Below, one piece after another: positions 7,243 to 17,123 of a DNA stretch of 64,000 nucleotides (position 1 is the stretch's first letter; every line of letters starts with the position of its first letter). A program made the position numbers and the translations under genes. This stretch comes from Sphingomonas sp. TREG-RG-20F-R18-01 (lineage in GTDB: Bacteria; Pseudomonadota; Alphaproteobacteria; Sphingomonadales; Sphingomonadaceae): contig NZ_JAKNQQ010000001.1 of NCBI RefSeq assembly GCF_022662475.1, positions 310,001 through 374,000 on the forward strand, in the 5' to 3' direction. The notes under the pieces are model-generated. The model worked only from the letters and a program-made list of their open reading frames with translations. It was not told the origin of the DNA and made no database searches.

Positions 7243-8648
7243 GCGTTCGCCCTAGCGACGCTGAGCGCGTGTGCAAGATCATCGGCGATAAAGGCACGGT
7301 CGAGCCGACGCGCCGCTTCCGAGTGAAGCCATACACCGGCGGCAACCATGTCGAGCAGCGGCACGTCGTACAGCGCGCGTCCAGCGACCAGCGCGCCGAT
7401 CGCCCCGGTAAGGACGTCGCCAGTCCCCGCGGTCGAAAGCCAAGGGTCGGCCGGCGGCGTCACGATCGCTTGTCCATCCGGGCCGGCGATGATCGTACTC
7501 GCGCCCTTGAAGACGACGATTGCCTCGACGTCCTGCGCCGCGCGTTGGGCGCGTTCGATCCGGGGGGCATCGCTCTTGCCAAAAACGGTATCGAATTCGC
7601 CTTCATGCGGCGTCAGGATCGTCGGCGCGGTGCGCTCACGAACGATCGCGCGCCGCGCCGCGTCAAGCAGGTGCAGCGCGTCGCCATCGATCAGCAACGC
7701 GGCCTTCGCCGCAAGCGCGGTATCCAGGAAACGGGCCGCCCGATCGTCTCGCCCCAGACCGGGACCGATGACGATCACGCCAATCCGCGGGTCGGCCAGC
7801 GCGGCCTCGTCGAAGCCCCGCCGGACGATCGCGTGCGGCACGGTGGTCCCGGTATCGCCCAGCAGCAGGACGTAGCCCGCGCCCGCCCGCAGCGCCGCTT
7901 CGGCGGAGAGTTCCGCCGCGCCGGGCATCGCCCCCGCGATCACGGCAACCATGCCGCGCGTATATTTGTGCGCCGAAGAACCGGGATCGGTGAGAAACGC
8001 CGGACGGCTGGCAACGCGCAGCGATTGGTCGGAGACGGTGCCCAGACCGATGTCGAGCACCCGTACCGCCCCGCAGTGCGCCGCCGCGGGAACCAGCAGA
8101 TGCGACGGCTTGGCATGACCCAGCGCCAGCGTCACGTCCGCGACGACCGCATCGCCGGGTACCGCGCCATTGTCGGTCGCCACCCCGCTCGGCAAGTCGA
8201 CCGCGATCGTCAGCCGCGCGCCGCTGCACAGCCTGAGCAGCGCCTCCGCGAGCCCCGCCGCGAGGGGACGCGACAAACCGGTCCCGAACACCGCATCGAC
8301 CAGGATCGGCGCGGGCGCAGCGGAGGCCAGCGGCTCGACCGCACCCGTCCAGCGCGCCAGGGCAGCGCGCGCGGCATCGCTCCCCGGCGGACCCGATGCG
8401 GCGACGCGCACCACCAGCCCCATAGCGCGCAGCGCGGACGCGGCGACATAGCCATCGCCGCCATTGTTGCCGGGCCCGCAGACAACGAGGATGTCGGCAT
8501 TGCCGGCGAGCCGCCGTACCGCCTCGGCGACAGCACGACCGGCCATCAGCATCAGGCTGTCGACGCTGGTGCCCGCAGCCATCGCCTGCGCTTCCGCGTG
8601 CCGCATTGCTGCGGCCGTGAGCAGGACGGTTCCTTCCATCGGTTTCAT
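7239..8648 (-). CDS. Bifunctional ADP-dependent NAD(P)H-hydrate dehydratase / NAD(P)H-hydrate epimerase
   Basis: 469-residue fusion that repairs hydrated NAD(P)H. The N-terminal YjeF_N epimerase domain (about residues 1-205) carries the NNGGDGYVAA motif. The C-terminal ribokinase-like dehydratase domain (about 220-465) carries LTPHEGEFD and the AGTGDVLTG anion-hole/ADP site. Start set at ATG 8648, which overlaps the upstream lipoprotein stop as ATGA; the frame runs further upstream but is Arg/Gly-rich there and not conserved. The downstream rRNA methyltransferase also overlaps by 4 bp, so the genes are translationally coupled. In other bacteria the gene is named nnr or yjeF. Confidence 0.93.
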   Translation of the reverse strand: MKPMEGTVLLTAAAMRHAEAQAMAAGTSVDSLMLMAGRAVAEAVRRLAGNADILVVCGPGNNGGDGYVAASALRAMGLVVRVAASGPPGSDAARAALARWTGAVEPLASAAPAPILVDAVFGTGLSRPLAAGLAEALLRLCSGARLTIAVDLPSGVATDNGAVPGDAVVADVTLALGHAKPSHLLVPAAAHCGAVRVLDIGLGTVSDQSLRVASRPAFLTDPGSSAHKYTRGMVAVIAGAMPGAAELSAEAALRAGAGYVLLLGDTGTTVPHAIVRRGFDEAALADPRIGVIVIGPGLGRDDRAARFLDTALAAKAALLIDGDALHLLDAARRAIVRERTAPTILTPHEGEFDTVFGKSDAPRIERAQRAAQDVEAIVVFKGASTIIAGPDGQAIVTPPADPWLSTAGTGDVLTGAIGALVAGRALYDVPLLDMVAAGVWLHSEAARRLDRAFIADDLAHALSVARANA

Positions 8649-9028
8649 GGGATGCTCGGTACGCCCCTGACCGCCTCTGGCAAGCGATAGCGATCGCCGC
8701 CTACGCCGACCTCGACCTCCCCCGCTCCAAGCACGCGGACCACCGCCTGTTGCGCGCCGTCCGCGGCGATCACGCCGCGACCATCGTGCGTTACCAGCAA
8801 TCGCCGGAACGCACCGTCGGCATGCCGCAGCGTCAGCACCACGCCGGATTGCGTCTGCATTCGCTCGATCGTGCACGCGCGGACAAGCTGCGACGTGCCG
8901 CCATGCGCGCAGAACACCGTTGGTAGCTCGGCATTTTGCTGCGCGCGGACGGTATGGTCGCCCTCCCGCTCGCCACAGCCGGCGAGCAGGAGGGCGGACA
9001 GGACCAGACTAGATATCCGCGTAAACAT
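8645..9028 (-). CDS. Small putative lipoprotein of unknown function
   Basis: 127 residues. The N-terminus has a lipoprotein signal: a short hydrophobic stretch followed by a lipobox LLAGC about 17 residues in, so it is expected to be an envelope lipoprotein. The rest has no motif I recognise. The start (ATG 9028) lies 20 bp inside the 3' end of ilvD, and the stop overlaps the next gene by 4 bp, so it is a true operon member. The conserved-looking reading frame and lipobox argue that it is real; no function is proposed. Confidence 0.75.
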   Translation of the reverse strand: MFTRISSLVLSALLLAGCGEREGDHTVRAQQNAELPTVFCAHGGTSQLVRACTIERMQTQSGVVLTLRHADGAFRRLLVTHDGRGVIAADGAQQAVVRVLGAGEVEVGVGGDRYRLPEAVRGVPSIP

Positions 9029-10730
9029 GCCGTTCGGTTGCCGCTCCAGGGTGCGTGACCGCACCCTTATAGGCAGGACCTACCGTCTGCGAATAGCGCC
9101 ACAGCGCACCCGACTGGTAATCGTTGACGCGGGCGGACCAGTTCGCCTTGCGGTCCGCGAGCGTCTCGGCCGGAACGTCGAGGTCGATCGTCCCGGCCTC
9201 GGCGTCGATCCGTATCATGTCACCATTCTCGACCAGCGCGATCGGGCCGCCCTCGGCCGCCTCGGGGCCGACGTGACCGATACAGAACCCGCGCGTTCCG
9301 CCGGAGAACCGCCCGTCAGTGATCAGCGCGACCTTCTCGCCAAGACCAAGGCCGTACAGCGCTGCGGTGGTCGAGAGCATTTCGCGCATCCCTGGGCCAC
9401 CCTTGGGGCCTTCGTAGCGGATGACGATGACCTCGCCTTCGTTGATCGCGCGCGCTTCAACCGCGGCGAAGCAATCCTCCTCGCAATCGAACACGCGCGC
9501 CGGACCTTCGAACTGAAGCCGGTGCATCCCCGCGACCTTGACGATCGCACCATCGGGCGCGAGCGATCCGCGCAGCCCGACCACGCCGCCGGTCGCCGAC
9601 AGCGGCGTCTTGACGTCGTAGATGACCTTCTGGTCGGGGTTCCACGTCACCTGATCGATGTTCTCGCCGAGCGTCTTGCCGGTCACCGTCAGGCAATTGC
9701 CGTCGAGGAAACCGCCCGCGAGCATCGTCTTCATCAGCATGTAGACACCACCGGCTTCGTACATGTCCTTGGCGACATACTTTCCGCCAGGCTTGAGATC
9801 AGCGATGTAAGGTGTTGATTTGAATGCCTCAGCTACGTCGAACAGATCAAATTCGATCCCAGCCTCGCTCGCCATCGCGGGGAGATGCAGCGCGGCGTTG
9901 GTCGACCCCCCGGTCGCCGCGACGACGCGCGCCGCGTTGATGAACGCCTCGCGCGTGCAGATGTCGCGCGGACGGATGTTGCGCGCGATCAGTTCCATGA
10001 CCTGATCCCCCGCCGCGATCGCGATCTCGTCGCGGCCACGATACGGTGCGGGCATCATGTTGGAATTGGGGAGCGACAGGCCGATCGCCTCGCCGACGCA
10101 GGCCATCGTGTTCGCGGTGAACTGGCCACCGCATGCGCCATGGCCGGGACATGCGACCTTCTCGAGCTCGATCAGCTCCTGCAACGGGCACCCGCCCGCG
10201 GCATATTTGCCGACCGCCTCGAACACGTCCACGACCGTCACGTCCTTGTCGTGGAAGCGACCCGGCAGGATCGAGCCGCCATAGACGAAGATGCTGGGCA
10301 CGTTGAGCCGTAGCATCGCCATCATCATTCCCGGCAGTGATTTGTCGCACCCGGCGAACCCGACCAGCGCGTCATAGCAATGCCCACGGACCGACAGCTC
10401 GACCGAATCGGCGATCACTTCGCGGCTGACGAGCGAGGACTTCATCCCCTGGTGGCCCATCGCGATTCCGTCGGTCACGGTGATCGTGTTGAATCGCCGC
10501 GGCATCCCGCCGCCACTGATGACACCCGCCTGCGCGGCATCGGCCTGCGCATCGAGCGTGGTATTGCACGGCGCGGAGTTATTGCCGGCGCTCGCCAGGG
10601 CGACGAACGGCTTGGCGATATCCTCCTCAGCGATCCCCATCGCGTAATAATAGCTGCGATGCGGGCTGCGCTCGGGTCCCACCGAAACGTGACGGCTGGG
10701 GAGCCTCGATTTATCGAAAGTGCGTGTCAT
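9009..10730 (-). CDS. ilvD: Dihydroxy-acid dehydratase
   Basis: 573-residue IlvD/Edd family enzyme: dehydrates 2,3-dihydroxy-isovalerate or -methylvalerate to the 2-oxo acid in valine, isoleucine and leucine synthesis. Visible Fe-S and active-site motifs include [11 protein letters not shown] and [17 protein letters not shown], and the C-terminal [18 protein letters not shown] signature. Length fits the shorter IlvD class. Start ATG 10730 lies 8 bp after the stop of the N-formylglutamate amidohydrolase gene, so the two are probably co-transcribed. Its 3' end overlaps the lipoprotein gene by 20 bp. Confidence 0.96.
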   Translation of the reverse strand: MTRTFDKSRLPSRHVSVGPERSPHRSYYYAMGIAEEDIAKPFVALASAGNNSAPCNTTLDAQADAAQAGVISGGGMPRRFNTITVTDGIAMGHQGMKSSLVSREVIADSVELSVRGHCYDALVGFAGCDKSLPGMMMAMLRLNVPSIFVYGGSILPGRFHDKDVTVVDVFEAVGKYAAGGCPLQELIELEKVACPGHGACGGQFTANTMACVGEAIGLSLPNSNMMPAPYRGRDEIAIAAGDQVMELIARNIRPRDICTREAFINAARVVAATGGSTNAALHLPAMASEAGIEFDLFDVAEAFKSTPYIADLKPGGKYVAKDMYEAGGVYMLMKTMLAGGFLDGNCLTVTGKTLGENIDQVTWNPDQKVIYDVKTPLSATGGVVGLRGSLAPDGAIVKVAGMHRLQFEGPARVFDCEEDCFAAVEARAINEGEVIVIRYEGPKGGPGMREMLSTTAALYGLGLGEKVALITDGRFSGGTRGFCIGHVGPEAAEGGPIALVENGDMIRIDAEAGTIDLDVPAETLADRKANWSARVNDYQSGALWRYSQTVGPAYKGAVTHPGAATERHVYADI

Positions 10731-10738
10731 GCGCGCGC

Positions 10739-11473
10739 CTATGTCGCGAGAAGCCCCTCCGGCGCAAGTCTATTACGAATATCGCTAAGAATCGGGGCGA
10801 GAATGTCGTTCCAACGCCAAACGCCCTCGCCGTCTGCAATCAAGTCGTTGCGAATTTCGATCGCGATGCTGGCGATCCCCCGTGCCTCGCCGTGCCGGTT
10901 GAGCGTCGCGTTGAGCACCCGGCCCGAATAAGGCTCATTGTCCCCTACGACCAGCCCCTGCGCCGCCAGCAAGGGCAAGGCCAGGTCCGCCGCGCGTCGA
11001 TCGCGGTTCGACAGGATGCCGATCTCCCACGGGCGCATTGGCCCATCCGCGGTTTCGAGTTGCGGCGTAAAGCTGTGGATCGACACGAGCAGCGTCGGCC
11101 GGATCGCGCGAATCCGTGCCTCGATCGCGCGATGATAGGGGCCGTACAGGCGCGCGATCCGCTCGAACCGATCGACCCCTTCGTTGCCGGGAATGGCATG
11201 GCCATCGCTCAGCGTCGGGATCAGCCCCGGATGGTCGGGCTGGCGATGGAGATCGATCACCAGTCGCGAGACCGTGGCCAGGATCGCCGGCGCGCCGAGT
11301 GTCACGGCCAGCGCCTCGGTCAACGGTGCGGCGCCGATATCCACGCCGATATGCTTGTCGAGCAACGCCGGCGCGACGCCGAGGTCGATGCCGGACGGCA
11401 CCGCGTTCGAGGCGTGATCGCAGATCAGCAGGATGCCGCCGGGCTCCCCGTCAAGGATGCGCGCGACGGTCAT
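10739..11473 (-). CDS. N-formylglutamate amidohydrolase family protein
   Basis: 244-residue member of the FGase family (HutG-type): begins with the conserved [12 protein letters not shown] segment and has the catalytic-region motifs DIGA and SIHSFTP. Family members hydrolyse N-formyl-L-glutamate, the last step of one histidine-degradation route, but no hut genes are nearby, so the natural substrate is uncertain. Start taken at ATG 11473; the frame upstream is low-complexity and Arg/Trp-rich. Lies between ispE (202 bp upstream) and ilvD (8 bp downstream). Confidence 0.85.
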   Translation of the reverse strand: MTVARILDGEPGGILLICDHASNAVPSGIDLGVAPALLDKHIGVDIGAAPLTEALAVTLGAPAILATVSRLVIDLHRQPDHPGLIPTLSDGHAIPGNEGVDRFERIARLYGPYHRAIEARIRAIRPTLLVSIHSFTPQLETADGPMRPWEIGILSNRDRRAADLALPLLAAQGLVVGDNEPYSGRVLNATLNRHGEARGIASIAIEIRNDLIADGEGVWRWNDILAPILSDIRNRLAPEGLLAT

Positions 11474-11675
11474 TGGGGCGTGGGGGCGGCAAGGTTGCCC
11501 TTGCCGCCCCGCATCCAGGATGGCGCGCGGCCGAAACGCGGACCATCGATGGGCGTACCACGGGGGGCGGCGGACCCATCGTGCGTCCCAGCAGCAAGCA
11601 CCGGGCCATTCCCGGATTTCCGACGATTCGGCCACATGGGCCGCGGAACGGGTCCCATTCCGATACGGAAAACCG

Positions 11676-12500
11676 TCACGCGAGTGCCGTTTCGAGACAC
11701 CACCACGTAGGATGCGCAGCGCGGATCCGGGCCGTAGCGGCGGCGCGATCGGCTAGGGTCGCGTAGAGTGCAAAACACGTCGCGCCCGATCCCGACATGC
11801 GCGCCAGCACCGGAACGCCGTCGCTCAGCACCGCGAGCACAGCATCGATCTCGGGTGCCAGCGCGCGCGCAGGGGCTTCGAGATCGTTGCGCCCGGCAAG
11901 CGCGAGTGACAGCACGTCGCCATCGGGCATCCCGCCGCGATCGACCCCGTCCCATGCCTTGAACACCGCCGCCGTGGAAACCGCTACGCCCGGATTGACC
12001 AGCAGCGCCGGCATGCCGGTTGGCCCGTCGAGCGGGTCGAGCCGCTCGCCGCGTCCCTGCCCCAACGCGGTCCGCCCGAGCAGGCATGCCGGCACGTCGG
12101 ACCCTAGGTCTGCCGCAAGGTCGAACAGGCGCGGATCATCGGTCGCGATGTCGTTCGCCCGCGCGAGCGCACGGAGCGCGGCGGCCGCATCTGCCGACCC
12201 ACCGCCGATCCCCGAAGCGACCGGCAGATGCTTGTCGAGCGTGAAGGCGCCGCCGACGCTGGTCCCGAACCGCTCGGCAAAGCCGCGCGCTGCGCGCAGC
12301 ACGAGATTGTCGCCCTCGCCCGACAGGCCAGCGGCGAACGGTCCGGTTATCGTCAGTGAAAGCGGACCAGGCGCGAGCGTCACCGTGTCGCCATCCGCCA
12401 CGAAAGCGAACAGCGTCTCGAGTTCATGGTAGCCGTCCGCGCGGCGCGCGCGGACGTGGAGCGCGAGGTTGATCTTGGCGGGCGCACGTTCGGTGATCAT
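11676..12500 (-). CDS. ispE: 4-(cytidine 5'-diphospho)-2-C-methyl-D-erythritol kinase
   Basis: 274-residue GHMP kinase. It phosphorylates CDP-methylerythritol in the MEP route to isoprenoids. It begins with the family hallmark ERAPAKINLALHV and carries the glycine-rich ATP loop PVASGIGGGSADAAAALRAL around residues 85-105. A C-terminal GSGATCFAL motif is also present. Start ATG 12500 gives the usual family length; the frame extends 8 codons upstream. Upstream lies a 280-bp region with degenerate palindromic repeats, and no promoter was recognised with confidence. Confidence 0.95.
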   Translation of the reverse strand: MITERAPAKINLALHVRARRADGYHELETLFAFVADGDTVTLAPGPLSLTITGPFAAGLSGEGDNLVLRAARGFAERFGTSVGGAFTLDKHLPVASGIGGGSADAAAALRALARANDIATDDPRLFDLAADLGSDVPACLLGRTALGQGRGERLDPLDGPTGMPALLVNPGVAVSTAAVFKAWDGVDRGGMPDGDVLSLALAGRNDLEAPARALAPEIDAVLAVLSDGVPVLARMSGSGATCFALYATLADRAAATARIRAAHPTWWCLETALA

Positions 12501-12780
12501 CAAGGCCAGTCTTGCAAATTCCACTCCCCCGGCGAAGGACGGGGCTCAGTCGTGGCCGGTTTATGGTGATACGCACCGGGGATAACAACGGCTTTCAGGA
12601 TCGGCCCCGCGCGCTGCGGGACCGCTTCAACGGGGGCTGGCCGTCACCCCGGCGCAGGCCCGGGCTGGCATGGTGGTGAAACACCCCTGACGATTCCAGC
12701 GCCCCATTGCACCGCCGCGCCCGGCTGACGACCGGGCCCCGGCCTCCGTCCGGATGGCGGCCGGCGCCGAGGAGAGCCCG
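12501..12780. repeat. Intergenic region with degenerate CCGGCG-type palindromic repeat arms
   Basis: 280 bp without a supported gene between ispE and the ETF-QO gene. It holds several imperfect copies of the dispersed palindromic unit: an arm with CCCCGGCGAAGGACGGGG near 12530-12550, a GTCACCCCGGCGCAGGCCCGGG arm near 12642-12664, and a GGGCCCCGGCC arm near 12733-12745. The arms are degenerate compared with the copies at 21.6, 49.8 and 63.2 kb. Confidence 0.5.
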
Positions 12781-14454
12781 TCACATGTTCGGATAGTTCG
12801 GCCCGCCGCCGCCTTCCGGCACCGTCCAGTTGATGTTCTGGGTCGGGTCCTTGATGTCGCACGTCTTGCAATGGACGCAGTTCTGCGCGTTGATGACGAA
12901 CTTAGGGTTGCCCTCTTCCGCACCGACGATCTCATAGACACCCGCCGGGCAATAGCGCTGCGCCGGCTCGTCATACATCGGCAGGTCGTACTTCACCGGG
13001 ATGTCGGGATCGGCGAGCTTGAGGTGAACCGGCTGGTTCTCCTCATGGTTCGTGTTCGAGATGAACACCGACGACAGCCGGTCGAAGGTCAGCACGCCAT
13101 CGGGCTTGGGGTAGATGATCGGCTTGACCTGATCCTTGCGCCACAGCGTCTTGTGGTTGGCATGATGCTTCATCGTGAAGGGCATCTTCACTCCCCAGCT
13201 CTCCAGCCACATCGTCGCGTTGGCGAGGCCCGACCCGATGAGTTCGCCGAACTTCTCGACCAGCGGCACGACGTTGCGGACGACCGACAGCTCCTTCTTG
13301 ACCCAGCTCTGCTCGAACGCAGCCGGGTATGCGGCCAGTTCGTCATGCGCGCGCTGCGAGGCGATCGCCTCGACCGCAGCTTCGGCGGCCATCATGCCCG
13401 ACTTCATCGCGGTATGCGTGCCCTTGATGCGCGGGACGTTGAGGAACCCGGCCGAGCAGCCGATCAACGCGCCACCCGGGAACGCCAGCTTGGGGATCGA
13501 CTGCAAGCCACCGTCGCTGATTGCGCGCGCGCCGTAGGAGACGCGCTTCGCCCCCTTGAGGATCTCGGCGATCGCGGGGTGCGTCTTCCAGCGCTGCATC
13601 TCATGGAACGGCGAAAGGTAGGGATTGGTATAGCTCAGCCACGTGACGAAGCCGAGCGCGACCTGGCCGTTCGCCTGATGGTAAAGGAAACCCCCGCCGT
13701 TCGAGCCCGGCGTCTCGTTGAGCGGCCAGCCCTGCGTATGGATCACGCGGCCGGGAACATGCTTGTCGGGCGCGATGTCCCACAATTCCTTGATGCCGAT
13801 GCCGTACACCTGCGGCTGGCTGTCCTTGGCAAGATCGTATTTCGCGATGATCTGCTTCGACAGCGATCCGCGCGCGCCCTCGCTCAGGAAAGTGTACTTC
13901 GCGTGAATCTCGAGCCCGGGCGTATAGTCGCCCTTGTGCGAACCGTCGCGCGCGATCCCCATGTCGCCGGTTGCGACGCCCTTCACCGAGCCATCGTCGT
14001 TGTAGAGCACCTCGGCCGCGGCGAACCCGGGGAAGATCTCGACCCCGAGCTCCTCCGCCTGCCCCGCCAGCCAGCGGCACAGATTGGCTAGGCTGCCGGT
14101 GTAGGTGCCCTTGTTGTGCATGAAGCCCGGGGTGATGAAATGCGGCACCGCGGTCTTGCCACGCTTGGACAGCATCCAGTGCTGGTTGTCGGTCACCGGC
14201 ACCTCGGCAAGCGGGCAGCCCATCGTGCGCCATTCGGGCAGCAGTTCGTCGAGCGATTTCGGGTCGATCACCGCACCCGACAGGATGTGCGCGCCGACTT
14301 CCGAGCCTTTCTCGAGGACGCATACCGACAATTCGATTTCACGTTCGGCCGCGACCTGTTTGAGGCGGATCGCGGCGGATAGGCCGGCAGGGCCCGCTCC
14401 GACGATCACAACGTCATAGGGCATCGACTCACGCTGGGTTTCAGTGTCGCTCAA
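12781..14454 (-). CDS. Electron transfer flavoprotein-ubiquinone oxidoreductase
   Basis: 557-residue membrane-associated flavo-iron-sulfur protein that passes electrons from ETF (beta-oxidation, amino-acid breakdown) to ubiquinone. The N-terminus has the FAD-binding VIVGAGPAGLSAAIRL motif (about residues 15-30). The C-terminus has the cysteines of the [4Fe-4S] domain: YCPAGVYE, then CVHCKTCDIKDPTQNINW. The protein ends at PNYPNM, as in mitochondrial ETF-QO. It diverges from the UDG-like gene across 126 bp. No ETF subunit genes are in the window. Confidence 0.95.
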   Translation of the reverse strand: MSDTETQRESMPYDVVIVGAGPAGLSAAIRLKQVAAEREIELSVCVLEKGSEVGAHILSGAVIDPKSLDELLPEWRTMGCPLAEVPVTDNQHWMLSKRGKTAVPHFITPGFMHNKGTYTGSLANLCRWLAGQAEELGVEIFPGFAAAEVLYNDDGSVKGVATGDMGIARDGSHKGDYTPGLEIHAKYTFLSEGARGSLSKQIIAKYDLAKDSQPQVYGIGIKELWDIAPDKHVPGRVIHTQGWPLNETPGSNGGGFLYHQANGQVALGFVTWLSYTNPYLSPFHEMQRWKTHPAIAEILKGAKRVSYGARAISDGGLQSIPKLAFPGGALIGCSAGFLNVPRIKGTHTAMKSGMMAAEAAVEAIASQRAHDELAAYPAAFEQSWVKKELSVVRNVVPLVEKFGELIGSGLANATMWLESWGVKMPFTMKHHANHKTLWRKDQVKPIIYPKPDGVLTFDRLSSVFISNTNHEENQPVHLKLADPDIPVKYDLPMYDEPAQRYCPAGVYEIVGAEEGNPKFVINAQNCVHCKTCDIKDPTQNINWTVPEGGGGPNYPNM

Positions 14455-14580
14455 GGTGTCTCTCCACTGCGGATAGGGCGGCGCGGTCTCGTCGCGCGCG
14501 CGGAACGTCCGGCCCCATCGCCATAAAAACCGAGTGCCAGTGAATTGACCTTCGCGTCAACATAGGACTCTAAGGAAGCC

Positions 14581-15336
14581 ATGGGGGCAGACCAGAATAT
14601 CGATTGGCAAATTGCGGTCGCGAGCACGCTCGACTGGTGGCGTGAGGCCGGAGTCGACACGCTTGCGGACGAGCTGCCGCGCGACTGGACCGCCGCCCCC
14701 GCCCCGGTCGTGCGCGAAACGAAGCGACGTGTCGTAGCGGAAGCCGCCGTACCGGTGGTGCAGGCGCTGCCCGCCACCATCGACGCCTTCGCGGCGTGGC
14801 GGACCGGACCGGACGCCCCTGAAGCAACATGGGCCGGATCGCCGATCGCTACGAGCGGCAATCCGCAATCGGCCATTATGGTGATCACCGACGTCCCCGA
14901 TCGCGAGGATGCCGAATCGGGTACGCTGCTCAGCGGCGCGGCGGGTCGCCTGTTCGACCGGATGCTCGCGGCAATCGGGCGCGACCGGAACAGCGTATAT
15001 GTCGTGCCGATGTGCACCATTCGACCGGTCGCCGGGCGGATTGCTCCCGAAATCGAGACGCGTTTGGGCGAGCTGATTCGGCATCATGTCGCAATAGTGG
15101 CACCGAAGCGGCTGTTTGTGCTAGGGAACGCGTCGAGCCGTGCGCTCACCGGGGCAGATGTGACGCGATCGCGAGGCAGTTTGCAGTTGGTTAATGTGGA
15201 AGTTGGACAATCCGGGGCATCGGTCGCGGTGGAGACGGTGGCGAGTTACCACCCGCGTCTCCTGCTCGAACGGCCTGCCGAAAAAGCGCGCGCCTGGAAG
15301 GATTTACAAATGCTGATCGCAGGGTTGGACGCATGA
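14581..15336 (+). CDS. Uracil-DNA-glycosylase-superfamily protein lacking the family 4 Fe-S cysteines
   Basis: 251 residues. The C-terminal two thirds match the family 4/5 uracil-DNA glycosylase fold: VITDVP-DREDAESGTLLSGAAGRLF in place of the usual GEAPGxxED...G-PFVGxAG, a central YVVPMCTIRP strand, and the late HPRLLLERP motif. Only one cysteine is present (C145), so the four-Cys [4Fe-4S] cluster of family 4 cannot form, and the first catalytic motif is altered. Activity on uracil is therefore doubtful; it may be a structural paralogue. Its stop overlaps the lytic transglycosylase start (ATGA), so the two are co-translated. Confidence 0.75.
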   Translation: MGADQNIDWQIAVASTLDWWREAGVDTLADELPRDWTAAPAPVVRETKRRVVAEAAVPVVQALPATIDAFAAWRTGPDAPEATWAGSPIATSGNPQSAIMVITDVPDREDAESGTLLSGAAGRLFDRMLAAIGRDRNSVYVVPMCTIRPVAGRIAPEIETRLGELIRHHVAIVAPKRLFVLGNASSRALTGADVTRSRGSLQLVNVEVGQSGASVAVETVASYHPRLLLERPAEKARAWKDLQMLIAGLDA

Positions 15337-17123
15337 GCGGAAAAAAATTCCTGACGGTTGCGCTGGCGCTCGCCGGCACCGCCGTCTTCGCGCCGGAGGC
15401 CGCGCTCGCAGCGGGCGAACCCGCCGGTATCGAAACCAGTGTCGCCCGGCCCGCCATTCCGCCGCAGCTCGATCCGGAGCAGCGCGATGGCTATCGCGCG
15501 GTGTTCGCCGCGATCCGCGATCAGCGCTGGCTCGATGCCCAACTGGCGCTGGATTCGATGAAGCCGGGACCGCTCCACGCGATCGCGCGCGCCGAACTGG
15601 TGACGGCGAAGGGATCGCCCAAGGCCGATCTCGACCCGCTGCTCAAGCTGCTGGCCGATGCGCCGGAACTGCCCCAGGCGAAGCAGATCGCGACCATGGC
15701 CGCATCGCGTGGCGGGATCGGGCTGCCCCCGCTGCCCGAGGCCCGCGCGCTGATCTGGATCGACGGTGCGCCGGCGCGCAAACGGGCACGCAGCATCGTT
15801 GCGGGCGACATGACCGCCGCCGAACTTGCCATCAAGATGCAGCCGCTGGTCAAGGACGATCGTGGCGCGGAAGCACAGGCGTTGCTCGAATCGACCTACG
15901 GGCTTTCGCAGGACTCGATTACCGAGTGGCAGCGCAAGGTCGCGTGGATGTACTACCTCGCTGGCGACGACAATAACGCCCGAGCGATGGCTGCCAAGGC
16001 GTCCACCGGCTATGGCGACTTCGCGGTCGAGGCGATGTGGGTCGGAGCGCTGGCAGCGTGGCGGCAGCATGACTGCGTCGCCGCAGGTACCGCGTTCGAA
16101 AACGTCGCGGCCCGCGCGGGTGATACCGATCTGCGTTCGGCCGGGCTGTACTGGGCGGCGCGGGCGGACATGCAATGTGGGCGCCCGGACCGGGTCGAGG
16201 CACGGCTGAAGAACGCCGCGCAATATCGCGAGACCTTCTACGGCCTGCTTGCCCGCCAAGCGCTGGCGATCAAGGAAGCCCCACTTCCATCGAGCGCCAA
16301 GGCGTTTGCCGGTGACTGGCAGACGCTCGAGCGCCGTCCCAACGTTCGCGTAGCCGCTGCACTGGTCGAGATCGGTGAGACCGGCCTGGCTGACCAGGTT
16401 ATCAAGCAGCAGGCTCGGATCGGCAATGCGGCGGAATATCCGGCACTCGTCCGGCTGACCTCCGCGCTCGACCTGCCGTCGACGCTGGTGTGGCTGTCGC
16501 ATAACGGCCCGCTCGGCGCATCGCCGCCGCTCGAAGCGCGCTTCCCCTCGCCGAACTGGGCGCCCGACGGCGGCTGGCGCGTCGACAAGGCGCTGGTCTT
16601 CGCGCACGCACTCCAGGAGTCGCGCTTCAGGACCGATGTCGTGAGCAAGGCCGGGGCGTATGGCCTGATGCAGGTGATGCCGAGCGCCGCGACCGACATT
16701 GCGCGCAAGCAAGGGAGGGTCTTCGATCGCAGCGCCCTATCGCGCCCGGGCACCAATTTCGAGGTCGGCCAGAGCTATCTAGAGCAGCTGCGTGACCAGA
16801 GCTGCACCAATGGCCTGCTGCCGAAGGTGATCGCAGCGTATAACGCCGGGCCCGGCCCGGTGCAGCTGTGGAACTTGCAGGCCCGCGACGACGGTGACCC
16901 GCTGCTCTATATCGAATCGATCCCGTACTGGGAAACCCGTGGCTATGTCACGACCGTGCTGCGCAACTACTGGGTCTATGAAACGCAGACCGGCCGCAAG
17001 GCATCGGTTAGCCGCTCGGCGCTTGCGCAGGGTCTGTGGCCGCGCTTCCCGGGATTGCCCGGCGCCCCCGCGGTTCGTCTGAGCTCGAGCAATAGTCGTC
17101 AGGCGGTCGCCAGTGCCAATTGA
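15333..17123 (+). CDS. Soluble lytic murein transglycosylase (Slt-type)
   Basis: 596 residues: signal peptide (residues 1 to about 30, ending ALA), a long helical solenoid-like region (about 40-390), and a C-terminal SLT domain with catalytic glutamate E429 in ALQESRFRTDVVS followed by GLMQVMPSAA and AYNAGPGPV. It cleaves peptidoglycan glycan strands in the periplasm, releasing 1,6-anhydro-MurNAc products. This links it to the amgK-murU recycling genes at 53-55 kb. The start overlaps the UDG-like stop, and the 3' end overlaps moaB by 11 bp. Confidence 0.92.
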   Translation: MSGKKFLTVALALAGTAVFAPEAALAAGEPAGIETSVARPAIPPQLDPEQRDGYRAVFAAIRDQRWLDAQLALDSMKPGPLHAIARAELVTAKGSPKADLDPLLKLLADAPELPQAKQIATMAASRGGIGLPPLPEARALIWIDGAPARKRARSIVAGDMTAAELAIKMQPLVKDDRGAEAQALLESTYGLSQDSITEWQRKVAWMYYLAGDDNNARAMAAKASTGYGDFAVEAMWVGALAAWRQHDCVAAGTAFENVAARAGDTDLRSAGLYWAARADMQCGRPDRVEARLKNAAQYRETFYGLLARQALAIKEAPLPSSAKAFAGDWQTLERRPNVRVAAALVEIGETGLADQVIKQQARIGNAAEYPALVRLTSALDLPSTLVWLSHNGPLGASPPLEARFPSPNWAPDGGWRVDKALVFAHALQESRFRTDVVSKAGAYGLMQVMPSAATDIARKQGRVFDRSALSRPGTNFEVGQSYLEQLRDQSCTNGLLPKVIAAYNAGPGPVQLWNLQARDDGDPLLYIESIPYWETRGYVTTVLRNYWVYETQTGRKASVSRSALAQGLWPRFPGLPGAPAVRLSSSNSRQAVASAN

